From: Melampsora larici-populina 98AG31
Lineage: Eukaryota; Basidiomycota; Pucciniomycetes; Pucciniales; Melampsoraceae
Assembly (NCBI RefSeq): GCF_000204055.1
Contig: NW_006768780.1
Coordinates: 888,233-952,232, forward strand
Reading direction: 5' to 3'
DNA: 64,000 nt
Shown here in pieces: positions 9,410 through 19,083 of the stretch. The position numbers were made by a program, and so were the translations under genes. How positions within the stretch are numbered: the first letter of the stretch is position 1; the number at the start of each line of letters is the position of its first letter. The notes beneath the pieces are model-generated. The model had not been told where the DNA came from. It saw nothing but the letters and a program-made list of their open reading frames with translations, and did no database searches.

Positions 9410-10619
9410 TCCTGAGCTTCTCCATTTTTGAAGTTTCAGCTCGTCCTACTCCTTCTAAACTACTGGTATGATTCACCCTCTGATTACTCAACTCTGCGAC
9501 TTTAATTTCCAATCCAGCTATTTTTGATTGATAACCACCTCGACCCTTCCCTTTCCTACTAGCTCTACGATCGGGACATGCGCTGGAGATGTGACCCTGG
9601 CCATTGCAGCGGAAGCATAAACCCGCTCGCATACGTCGTGCTCGTTCCTCTTCGGACAATCTAACGTAGGCGGCTGATAAGTCCATGGCATTGGGGTCTG
9701 AGATTCCTGCACTCGTGCTTGGCGTATGGAAGGTTGGGTTGGTCGCGCCGTGTAATTTACTGTCTATCTTGATAGCTAAATTAGTGATTTGTTCAATTGA
9801 CGTGAAATCCTCTTGCGTCATAACCATTGCCACTCTAATCTCCTTTTTCAACCCTTGCTCGTATTGACTAATGAGCGTCGGAGTTTCCCAGCCAGTAGAA
9901 GTTGCGTGAATGTTAAATTCATGGGTATACGCGGCCACGGTGGTCTTCTGCGATAAGTTTCGCAGCGCGCGTTCCGCCTTCGATTTCTTCTCAGTATCGA
10001 AATACATAGCTTTAAAATTTGTAACGAAGCGTTCAAAGGTTACGAGGTGGGCGGTAGCGGGGTCGAATAACTCCTTTGTCAAGGGTTGCGCCCAACTGCT
10101 GGCTGCTCCCGTGAGGTAAGACAGCGAGAAAACCACCTTACTTCGGTCGTCGGGGAAGAGGTAGGGGTGTGCCAGCATATAGAGCTGGACTTGACTCGCA
10201 AAGATCTCTGCGGGTTCGCCTCGAGCGCCGTTGAATTTATCGGGCGTCGAGACTTTGGGGCCCTTCAGGACCGGTTCAGCTGGTGGTGGCTGTGGCGCAG
10301 TGGGTGGTTGAGTGGCTGCAGCAGGTGCAGATGGGCCTCGGGATTCCAACGCCGCTAAACAAGCTTCGGACTGCTGGTATCTGGCTTCAGCTTGTCCTCG
10401 CATCAGGCGTTCTTCAGCCAATGAGGTGGAAAGCTCCGCAAGCTTGCGTTGTATGTCTTCGAGAGAGGTCATGTTGGTGTCAGACATATCGATCTCGCTA
10501 CCGGTAAGGCTAGAATCGGCGTCGAGAAAAGGGATCGGAGTTTCACTATCAGAGTCCTCCTCCTCTAAAGGAGCACGGTAAGATGGAGACGTGGTTGCGT
10601 TTGCTAGTCCAGGGATCAC
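9360..10619 (-). CDS. gag: Gypsy Gag protein with CCHC zinc knuckle
   Basis: Retroelement capsid/nucleocapsid protein. An N-terminal coiled-coil-like stretch (D-I-Q-R-K-L-A-E-L...) is followed by a Pro/Ala linker. Next comes a retrotransposon gag domain (F-N-G-A-R-G... to W-A-Q-P-L...F-K-A-M-Y-F) and a C-terminal zinc knuckle, C-F-R-C-N-G-Q-G-H-I-S-S-A-C. The open frame reaches up to 10619 and possibly further, but the codon there is GTG. The first clear in-frame ATG is at 10487 (M-S-D-T-N-M), which I favour as the start (375 aa). Gag ends at TAA 9360-9362 inside the beginning of pol. Confidence 0.93.
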   Translation of the reverse strand: MIPGLANATTSPSYRAPLEEEDSDSETPIPFLDADSSLTGSEIDMSDTNMTSLEDIQRKLAELSTSLAEERLMRGQAEARYQQSEACLAALESRGPSAPAAATQPPTAPQPPPAEPVLKGPKVSTPDKFNGARGEPAEIFASQVQLYMLAHPYLFPDDRSKVVFSLSYLTGAASSWAQPLTKELFDPATAHLVTFERFVTNFKAMYFDTEKKSKAERALRNLSQKTTVAAYTHEFNIHATSTGWETPTLISQYEQGLKKEIRVAMVMTQEDFTSIEQITNLAIKIDSKLHGATNPTFHTPSTSAGISDPNAMDLSAAYVRLSEEERARRMRAGLCFRCNGQGHISSACPDRRASRKGKGRGGYQSKIAGLEIKVAELSNQRVNHTSSLEGVGRAETSKMEKLRIEGCAHPEPPGEFVIN

Positions 10620-10887
10620 AGTCGGGATCGACAGAGTTTTTAGTAAGTAAGATAAGGTTCTGGTGGATTCGGTTTCAGCGTATGCAGATTAGTTAATAAG
10701 GTTTTCGATTTCGAATAGTTTCTTGGGTCTTTTCAACTTTGAATTTCTGAGATCTAGATAAGGTTTTCTAATGAGGTCGAGATTCGCTAGTATTCTGAAT
10801 CTTGAGGTTCGGTTTTCTTTCGATTTAAGTCAATTCTACTTGTTTCTTCTTGGTGATCTATCTATAGTCCTTGAGTCTCGTCTATAG

Positions 10888-10898
10888 ATCCGACAATA
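10888..10898 (-). promoter_or_regulatory. Primer-binding-site-like sequence, self-priming type
   Basis: One base inside the 5' LTR, the minus strand reads ATTGTCGGAT. It does not begin TGG as tRNA-primed sites do. It is a perfect 10-nt complement of ATCCGACAAT on the same strand inside the LTR (10987-10996 in plus coordinates, also in the other LTR). This matches the Tf1/sushi arrangement in which the transcript 5' end folds back as its own primer. The 10-nt match is seen; the mechanism is inferred. Confidence 0.7.
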
Positions 10899-11104
10899 TG
10901 TTATGGACAGACTTGGGGGTTTTCGGCGACGAGGGTCAAGGGAGTTCTGGTGAGGATTTGTATCTATTACCAGTCTTCCTATGTGGATTGTCGGATGAGG
11001 GAAAATCTGTACAGGCAATGTATCTACAACTATAAGATGGTTCTCGAGCTTGTGACATGTAATGTGAATATGTCACTCAAGTGAAATAGAACCAGTTCAT
11101 AACA
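10899..11104 (-). repeat. 5' LTR of gypsy element
   Basis: 206 bp, TG...CA ends, identical by eye to the partner at 4978-5183. It contains the 10-nt segment complementary to the primer-binding site. Confidence 0.95.
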
Positions 11105-11350
11105 ATCCTGAATCAATCCAATCATAAGAATAAGTACAAAATTGATCCGAAAAACTCTTTGCACCATAAATCCCTCAATGACATCACCACACAGGAATTA
11201 ATCCCATAGTACCCTTGTTTACCATCCTTGAAATTCCCTCTTTCTTCAATAACTTCACTCCTCCCTTATCAATTATCATGACTGAAGTTGTTAATGACTA
11301 GTGTGACTTTCCTCTGTAATAATCCAACATTCTTGAACCTTTAACTCCCA
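11105..11350 (+). repeat. LTR-like repeat, copy 1, right part
   Basis: Continues the repeat broken at 4977. It aligns with 45559-45804 of copy 2 and ends ...CTTTAACTCCCA. Bases 11105-11109 are the gypsy target duplication. Confidence 0.65.
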
Positions 11351-12137
11351 GGGGAAGAAGCATTAGAAGACATATCAGAAAGCAAGTAAATGAAAAATGT
11401 ACCCTTCAATTTTTGGACTCAGAAACTCGGACTTGAAGATAAGAGACAATTCATAGGTGCTTACCTTGTAAATGCCTTGTGATATGATCACACTTCACAC
11501 AGACTTTTTTGCTATTCTATAAAGCAGAACCCAATCAGTCTAGTGCTTGTCAAGCAAACAGATGTGGGAGGCTCTACCTTCCAATGACATTTCAAGGTTA
11601 AATTCCCTGTCAATTTGCAACCAATATGACAATCGCATAGGTGATGATATCATGCTGTTTTTGAATTGAAGTGAAGTTGAATTAAATAAAGTTGAAGATT
11701 AAAATTGATTGAAGAACAATTAGTTTGATGATGATGGATTGGAATCAAAGGCAATGGATAGTTTGGTGGTTCTATCTTCTATAGAGTCTGTAACCGCTGA
11801 TTCTTTGACCACAGTGATTCAGTTGGTGGTAATCCTAGTAAGTTGTGTTGTATTTGTGGTTTGTATCTGCTGATGTCAATGCTGTTATCAAAGTGCTCAC
11901 AGAGGGGTCGAGCAACCGTACTTTGAGATACATATCAAACTCAACCCGTCAAAAAACCGGTCTCTGCTCAAAAACCCGCGTCATTTGAGCTGGGTTCTAG
12001 CCATGATTGTTGGGTAACCCGCAAACCAATTTTCAACAAAAGCGGGGTAAATTTGTGGTGTAGTGCTGACATGTATTGGGAAGGGTGGTGAAAAAAAATG
12101 AGTTTGTTACCATCTTCAAGAGGTTCTGAGTGGATCC
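11351..12137. other. Intergenic, no supported gene
   Basis: AT-rich sequence with only short chance frames. The minus-strand frame at 11968-12276 overlaps the MITE and is not protein-like. Confidence 0.45.
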
Positions 12138-12520
12138 CACTGCCAGCATTAAGTATGTTCCTTGGTGGGAATATGGGTCCTAGGAACCATATTCCCCTTC
12201 TGCTACTGTTACACAGCTCCATGAATATTTCCCAAGTGGCCATTGTGATGTATGTATTCAATCTTTGGAAATGCATGTCTCAATCTGAACAAAGTTACAG
12301 AAGGTATTACATGTGATTTGTATATCTAAATGAGCAGATAACTGAGCAGACCTGTATGTAGCTGATAGCTCAGGACTTACTCAGATGTTTGCACATATGT
12401 AGCATAAGCTTCATGGGCCAGATGTGCAGTGCAAGATGATTTGATGACCCAATATACTCTCAATCATGTTCCCAGCTTAGGTCATATTCCCACCAAGGAA
12501 CGTACTTAATGCTGGCAGTG
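12138..12520. mobile_element. CACTA-like MITE (CACTG family), 383 bp, 3-bp TSD
   Basis: Terminal inverted repeats of nearly 40 bp start CACTGCCAGCATTAAGTATG and end with the complement. The target duplication is TCC at 12135-12137 and 12521-12523. Non-coding. A 110-bp relative is at 27524-27633 and a one-ended copy at 44903-45225. Confidence 0.85.
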
Positions 12521-13790
12521 TCCTGAATACTCATCTCAGAGATTGAGCCCAAAGAATGCTCATCCAAGATGAAAATGAGCATTCTCCAGCAACACCAAGC
12601 AAAATCTGAGCAGAACAGCCTGATTGCCTGAACACTACCAAACTCATGAATTGAATGATCCTGAAACAAAATTAATCTTTTTTGGAGACTTCAGGAAAGT
12701 CTACAATGCTCACATAGTTGTGAGCATCAATTTTGGCCCCTGTGAGTTACCAGAGCTTCAGCAACCCAAGTGTTGTTGATTGTAACTAGAAGGTGGTACA
12801 CCATCAAAAATTGGTGATTAATTATTTCATTGCTATGGATTGAAACCAAGAGAAGACTTATTTTCATCTTACAGATCAAGGTCCAATTCCAGCTCAATAA
12901 TTTTGGCAGGCCTCTTCTTTGGTGAATCAACATCATTTCTTTGTTTAGCTGCAGTGGAAAGGGAAAGGGTGATCCAGACTGTTGAAGGGGGAGCTATAGG
13001 GGGGGCTTGCAAAGATCTGGGGTTTCAAAAATCTAGATATTGATACGGGGATTGATTGAAGTCGCAGAAGACACCATTGAGAAGAAATGGGTGGTGTCGG
13101 AAGGACTGCAGTTTATGAAATTCTCCATCAAGGTGGCAAACAAGGCAATCAAGTGAGGAGCTGCTCCAGAAGGAGATTTGAGGGGCAACAAGAGAAAACA
13201 ATTTGGTGTGATGGTTGATCCAGAACTTAGGAACCACTGGGTCTTGCAAGGAGAAGCCAATCTAAAGAAAAAGGAAACCAACAGTGTCAATGCCATCTTC
13301 AACAAAAAATTATAAAATACAAAAGCAGAAACAAAAGGAACTTGGTAGCTGCAAGTACATATTGCAACGTTGTTTTTGTTTTTGGCAGGCCTGCTGAGAT
13401 GACATACCAAAGAAAATTATCAATGTAAGCCCCAATGAAATCAAAAGGGAAGAAACATGCCAGTGATGAATTCAAACAAAAGAATGAATTGAAAAGAAAG
13501 AAAAGAACAAAAATAGGCTCATAGAAAATGTACCATACTGCAATTGATGATTGAAAAGGATGGTAAGTTCTTGCTGTTCTTGGAAATGTTTAGTTTCTTT
13601 CTTGGGGAACTTGCTTATAAATAGGCCATTGTCCTATGTTAATCTGGAAGTTGGTCAACTTGTGGTTGAGGAATTCAAGTGCTGAGGTTTCCTTATGGGA
13701 ATTAGTTAGTCAAAAATGGTGGACCAAACATAGGAAGGCTGGCATTCAAATGTTTGGTTTCTGTGAAAAGTAAGATAAATGAAAAAACAA
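12521..13790. other. Intergenic, repeat-like, no supported gene
   Basis: Open frames on both strands (such as 13033-13410 minus) lack recognisable domains. The sequence has the composition of decayed transposon DNA. Confidence 0.4.
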
Positions 13791-13814
13791 GGCCGTTGCT
13801 ATTTGCAGCCCACA

Positions 13815-14590
13815 TGAAATCCATGTAGGTGCTGTCCAAATTACGCCTACACGGTTGTTTTCCGCCAAAAAGCACCTACATTTATGATGTAGGTGCTTTT
13901 TCCTTTTTCAAATGACGCCTACAGGCTGAAAAACCAATGTAGGCGTCATTTGTGTACGCCTACATTCTAAAAATAAAATGTAGGCACTATTTTCAAGCGC
14001 CTACATTCTAAATATAAAATGTAGGCGCTTTTTTTGAGCGCCTACATTGTTTTTTCCATGTAGGCGCTTAAGTTAGTTATAAGGGTCTTATACACGTGTG
14101 AATACAAATCTATAAGGGTGCTGGTATTAATATATAAGGGTGTTGGTATTAAATTATAAGGGTGTTGAGATTAATTATAAGGGTGGTGAGATTAATTATA
14201 AGGGTGTTGGTATTAAATGATAAGGGTATTAAATGTAAGAGTGCACATTTGATTATAAAATTATAAAAGGGTGTTGGAATTAAATTATAAGGGTGTTGGT
14301 ATTAAATTATAAGGGTGTTGGTATTAAATTATAAGGGTGTTGGTATTAAAATATGTAGGCGCACAAAAATTACGCCTACAGTTAAAAAAATAGATGTAGG
14401 TGCATTTTTGTGACGCCTACAAAATGTAGGCGCTTCAAATTTACGCCTACATTTTATTTTTAGAATGTAGGCGTACACAAATGACGCCTACATTGGTTTT
14501 TCAGCCTGTAGGCGTCATTTGAAATCGGAAAAGGTGCCTACATCATAAATGTAGGCACTTTTTTGTGGGAAACCTTCATGTAGGCGCTGT
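13815..14590. repeat. Mirrored GTAGGCG/CGCCTAC hairpin arrays
   Basis: Dozens of short hairpins are built on CGCCTACAT / ATGTAGGCG. The segment near 13905-13985 is the reverse complement of 14437-14520 over at least 70 bp, giving an 800-bp near-palindrome inside the 2.7-kb element. A related single array is at 20735-20995. Confidence 0.85.
14078..14350 (+). repeat. Minisatellite, about 22-bp unit
   Basis: Tandem imperfect units of the type TTATAAGGGTGTTGGTATTAAA fill the space between the two mirrored arrays, with about ten copies and some internal deletions. Confidence 0.85.
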
Positions 14591-15157
14591 TTTGGCAGTG
14601 CTGTCGTAACTTTACTGCAACAGGCAGTAAACAATACTCAAAAGGGTTCAACTAGCACTCGCGTACTTGTTAGTGCTAGGAGTGTCTTAGACTGCCCTTT
14701 CTAATTTTTGTGTGATGAAATAAACTTAAATATGAAGGAAGAGATTGCGCACAATTTACACGCTCTCGAGATAAGGTAACTCAACAACCTTAAGATTGTG
14801 AAGCTCTTGCAACGATGAAACTCAACACCCTAAAAAAAACAAAATGGTGTTATTCCCGTGAAGTATTACGCAACTTAAACAGCACTTGGTTGAATTACTG
14901 AATGAAATATAAAAAAAAAAAAAAATTATAACTTGGACTAAAATTAAATATCACCCTCGTTTAGAGGGGGCCGATTTTAAAGTGATCTAGGACTATAATA
15001 GTAAGTCTAACAATTTTTATTAAATTTAACCAATACGCGGTCAGAGATGCAGAAAAGAAGAAAAAAAAACCTCCACAAACCCCCACAACCCCTTCCCTTT
15101 TATATCACTAATCATTATCGGACGAAACCAGGATAAAGGAACTTATACAACAAGAGA

Positions 15158-15398
15158 CACAGGGTCCAAATTTTGCACTCACGACGTGTTAGCAAAGCTT
15201 TTTCCAAGATTGTGTCAAGATTGTTGTATGTTTGGTGCCAGGCTACACTTTGTGCAGCTTTGGAACACACTCTTTACACCTGGTTGGTGTTGAGCGAAGT
15301 CAATCTACAAATAATCAGTATGAGTAATACCTATCTTGATACCAAACATGTATGATTCCTTTGCTAATGTGTCGTGAGTATAAAATTTGGACCCTGTG
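15158..15398. mobile_element. Short inverted-repeat element, 241 bp
   Basis: Ends CACAGGGTCCAAATTTT... and its complement (more than 30 bp with mismatches) are flanked by AGA on both sides (15155-15157, 15399-15401). Probably a small MITE nested in the 2.7-kb element. With only 3 bp, the target duplication could be chance. Confidence 0.55.
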
Positions 15399-16515
15399 AG
15401 ACAATCCACACAACTCCCAAATTCTTATTCTACGCATGTCCGAGCATCTATCTATAGCAGGAGCGGCTTTACTCATGATCGAGGAACGAGTTTTCAAAAA
15501 CCGGTATATAATATGTAATGTAAAACAAAGACTAAGGCCGAGGGATCCTTATTGAAATTAAGGTAATTGAATTTCGAGCAGCTGTTTCGTGAGTCCGGGA
15601 ATCGATTTCCCTAGTTCTTCCCCTTTTACATCCTTACCCCAGTCTGGTTACTAATAGCACGAGGATTGTAAGTGCCTTAGCTCGTTGAATTTGATTCTGC
15701 AAGGAACTTGTACACGCTGTTTATAACAATATACAAATACGGGAGTTCGCCGCGAGGGCCGTAGACTAAGAGCGTAATTTGTGTGTTTCAGTAGTGTTAT
15801 CTTTTATCGACTTTCTCGAGGTGATGAGTAGCCCTCATCCGTTATCCCTTGCACTTGATGTTCTACCTAGGCCACAAAAGTTAATCGTATTGGTACCCGA
15901 GTCGCTTGTAAGTTCTTATTTTGTTTGCTTAATGCTAATGCGAATTGATGTTTGATTACACCCCAAACCACAATTTCCTCATAAGACGTTTCCCCTCGGA
16001 GTTTCCGGAGCAGACCCCCCCTTGATAACCGATGCTTGTGATAGTCCTCGTCCACTTCCCACTGTATACACTGCCCTTATCACCCCTTTACCATTTACTC
16101 AGTTATCCGCGCCCTCTTTTCCCTTTCTTCCACCCCTCATAAGTTATAACCAAACCAATGAACATAGATGAAAAAAAAATAAGATAAATAATAAAAAAGA
16201 TTAAAATAAGTTAAAGTAGAAAAATAATAAATAAAGAAATGTATATATATATTTATATATAATAAAAAAAAGCAATTGATTTGTTGATCAAGAAAAACAA
16301 AAATGCAGCCTTCCACCCGTTATTAAACCTTGATGGAGATGTTGAAGTGTTTGCCGATTCTCACTACACTTACACTCATCTGATACCCCTCCTTTTTATC
16401 CATTTTATTTTATTTATGTTTTTACTTTATTTTTTTATAAATTCTTGCTTGATGAGCCCTTTTGCTCACAACAGCGCCTACATGGATTTTGTGTGGGCTG
16501 CAAATAGCAAAGGCC

Positions 16516-17966
16516 AAAAACAAAAGATTATCATTTAAGTGAGAGGTTTTGGTCTGGTGCAACAGACTGGGTTGGGATACACTTGGTGGGGATTTCAGGG
16601 TGAGTTTCCAGTGTATATTTCCATTTTGAGGTTATGGCACATTTGGTGTTTCTTACAGTGGCTCTAGGATGTTACTTGAATCACAATGCACATCATCAAC
16701 AATCACAAAATTTACATCAACAGCCCCCAAAAATCCCCGCTGTACAAGTGCCGACTCTTGCTGGCCTTGCCTGGCCGTGTTCACCAATGTTCTCATCAAC
16801 AACTTGAATCCATTAAAAATATTGATAATCCAGTGCCTTGAGCTAATACCATCAAGCCAATCATAAAGTGTGATGAGAGCTCATAAAAACCCAAATAAAT
16901 AATTAAGATGGCAGATTCAATAGTGAGAAAAACAAACCAAAAAACAAATGAATCAATTGCACTTAATGATATTGTTGCCAGGTTTTTTTAGTTTCTGTGC
17001 CTTCTAAAGACAATTTATCATTGTTGACCTTGTAGACATCTCACCGTTTTGTTCATAGGACTAGCATAGCTTAGTTGAGATTCACCCATTGTGGTTCACT
17101 TTGCTATACGTTTGGATAGAATCAGACGACCAACGCATGGTTGATTTGATCTCAAAGTTTTTGGTACAAGACGTTCATAACATCGACACATTTCTTCCGT
17201 TCTTTCACCCTCTATCAACTCTTCAAATAAGCTTTATGACTGTAATGACATGGCATCAAGGTCTGCTTTGTCCATGATGAGATCAGCACTGCCACAGATC
17301 TGGACGATTTTCCGGGGTTGCCGCTTGTTCATTGGGGCTTTTTTGACTCAAGGAACGTCGTTTTTGTCAATTCTGACAATGTGACTCTAGAGGATAACTT
17401 GACAAAGTCATTCTCGGACAAACAAGTAGTTGAGAGGTACTTTTCCTGGGTCCTGCCTCAGGATGGTGAGCGCAGTCCACGCGGCCTCTTCAACGCAGAG
17501 ACAAAATCAAAGCATGTTTGATCGAACTTCAATGCGCCCAAGTTTTGCATACATTCTACTAGGCTTGCAGCCAAGCTCCCTTTACCAAGCAGTCTTCCCC
17601 ATCTTGGCACAGTTGAGACTGCGAGTCGAGATGGATTTGGAACTCAATCCTCGAAATAAATGAAGAAGACACTTTTCGCCGACTCGTTCTCGCGAAATGC
17701 AATCGTGTATCTCATCATCACTGATTTCTGTCACAAATTCAGATCGTGGAAGGACTTGATTGACAGTCCCTGGAGTTGTGGATTCCGTTCTGACAATATC
17801 TGGGACGTGATATAATTGTGTCCGCAGTCATTCCTTCTACGATCAAACGGCAAAGTCGAGATGCTCGATGAGTTACATGACTTCGAAACTCTTCACCAGA
17901 TCCTGATGCGTCAAACCCTCATAGCTACACTTTGCAATACCATGCAGAGGCAGCTAGGCTTTAATC
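16516..17966. other. Intergenic; second copy of the upstream block starts near 17508
   Basis: No gene is supported between the hAT-like element and the paralogue. From about 17508 the sequence resembles 779 onward. Short open frames at 17318-17521 and 17430-17663 lie in that duplicated region and have no start or splice context of their own. Confidence 0.5.
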
Positions 17967-17973
17967 TATAAAA
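17967..17973 (+). promoter_or_regulatory. TATA box of second complete secreted-protein gene
   Basis: TATAAAA is 188 bp before the ATG at 18155, in the same conserved setting as the box at 1317. Confidence 0.6.
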
Positions 17974-18154
17974 GCCAGCTCTCGCCAGCTAGAATAACTC
18001 CCCTTCATCAAATCCCGATCCAAACATTTTTCACAAGCCTTAACATCAGTTGCATTGATTTACCACTCTTTTAGTCAAATTCAACCAATACATTGCCACG
18101 CAAATCCAATCTTTCAATCAAATCACTTTCGTTACTTATTTAAGCAAGATCATC

Positions 18155-19083
18155 ATGCGTTCATTCCTTTCTACCCTTGTATTCGTGGCAGCGTGTGCTT
18201 ACTCAGCCCGTGCTGATGCCCCTGCTAGCCCAGCAGACAGTCCAGCGGGTGCCCAACCAAAGATCGTTACCATGAAATGTAGTCAAGCTTTCATGCCTAT
18301 CTCTGAAGCCGACCTGGCGGCCATGAACTCGACTGACCCTACGCAAGATCCAACAGGAAATTGTGAGTTCATCAAATTCAAAGCTATCTTCCGATGCCAT
18401 TTTGGTATATTCAGAGGCCTAACGTCTGTCATTTATTTCTGTGTCAGACTCAACTGTTCCGACGGAAGCAGCTTGTAAAGCCTTCGATGATCCTACTGGC
18501 GGGTTCTGTAACCCCAAGTCTTGCGTTGGTTATCCAGGTTCATACTTGCTTTTACACTTTTACTCCTATAACGCCATGCGCGGTGACCACAAATCTGCGT
18601 ACTAACGAGTGGTGCAATAAAAACAGTTGGCGAGCAATGCAATGAGGTGATCATCACAGGTGCCAATAGCACCAGCATTTCCAACGCCACTGTCGCTCGC
18701 GTCTCCTGTGAAGTCAATTACTTCAAGCCTGCGCCCAACGACACCGATCAACGAGTCCGTAAGTGGAATTCTAGCTCTCTAGCTGGGCAGTGCAGCCACA
18801 ACTGATTCCCCATGATTGTTACAAGTCTGCACTTCTCAGGACCAGAAGATCTACAGCTGTAAGGGTCAGTGCGTAGGAGAAACGAGTAAGTTGATGGTTT
18901 TCTCTGAACAATAATCCCTTTGAATATACCCTGATAGTGCTTCCTTTTTTATCTGCAGCTTGCACCGAATGGTAAGTCTATACCTGATCTTTGTCAGATA
19001 CATCCTGGCCAATGTTTTGACAATGTTTCTTCATCTGCGAATCTAGTGTCAGTATGAGCGATCCAGCCCTCGCAAATTTGTAG
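18155..19083 (+). CDS. Small secreted cysteine-rich protein (candidate effector), 179 aa, paralogue
   Basis: Six exons: 18155-18362, 18448-18537, 18627-18758, 18826-18885, 18959-18971, 19047-19083. Each matches the corresponding exon of the 1510 gene in length and phase (540 nt, 179 aa). The signal peptide, the 11 mature cysteines and the C-terminal C-K-G-Q-C / C-T-E-C pairs are all kept. About ten substitutions separate the two proteins, including A-P to D-P before the first junction, S-N-T-T to S-N-A-T and K-G-K to K-G-Q. Introns have diverged far more than exons. Expected to be secreted; an effector role is inferred from secretion, Cys richness and clustering. Confidence 0.88.

Larger units (their letters stand above)
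4978..11104 (-). mobile_element. Complete Ty3/gypsy chromovirus retrotransposon
   Basis: The 6,127-bp element is bounded by two 206-bp LTRs (4978-5183 and 10899-11104) that start TGTTATGG, end CATAACA, and look identical base for base. The 5-bp target duplication ATCCT is at 4973-4977 and 11105-11109. Transcription is on the minus strand: LTR, PBS-like site, gag, pol, purine tract, LTR. Pol order is protease, RT, RNase H, integrase, chromodomain, as in chromoviruses. Identical LTRs and open gag and pol frames indicate a recent insertion that may still be competent. It landed inside the older LTR-like repeat. Confidence 0.96.
13791..16515. mobile_element. Non-autonomous hAT-like element, 2.7 kb, with GTAGGCG arrays
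   Basis: Ends are imperfect inverted repeats of about 45 bp. The left end reads GGCCGTTGCTATTTGCAGCC and the complement of the right end reads GGCCTTTGCTATTTGCAGCC; both then run into ATCCATGTAGG(T/C)GCTGT. The perfect 8-bp flanking duplication AAAAACAA is at 13783-13790 and 16516-16523. No transposase frame is visible. Inside are two mirrored arrays of GTAGGCG/CGCCTAC hairpins (13815-14070 and 14345-14590), a 22-bp minisatellite between them, and a nested inverted repeat at 15158-15398. The 8-bp duplication suggests hAT mobilisation; the family name is inferred. Confidence 0.75.
17508..19083 (+). repeat. Duplicated block, copy 2 (partner 779-2409)
   Basis: Contains the paralogous gene, its TATA box and conserved upstream strings such as GAGTTACATGACTTCGAAAC and CCTGATGCGTCAAACCCTCA, which also occur near 1220 and 1252. 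Confidence 0.75.

Noticed and set aside
3469..11350. Target-site duplication for the TGTAGAAC...CCCA LTR-like repeat
   Set aside because: The five bases flanking either copy do not match (CTTGG against GGGGA; GACAT against TACTA), so a solo-LTR claim could not be confirmed.
13815..14590. CRISPR-like array in the GTAGGCG repeats
   Set aside because: The units are alternating inverted hairpins of variable spacing inside a eukaryotic transposon, not direct repeats with unique spacers.
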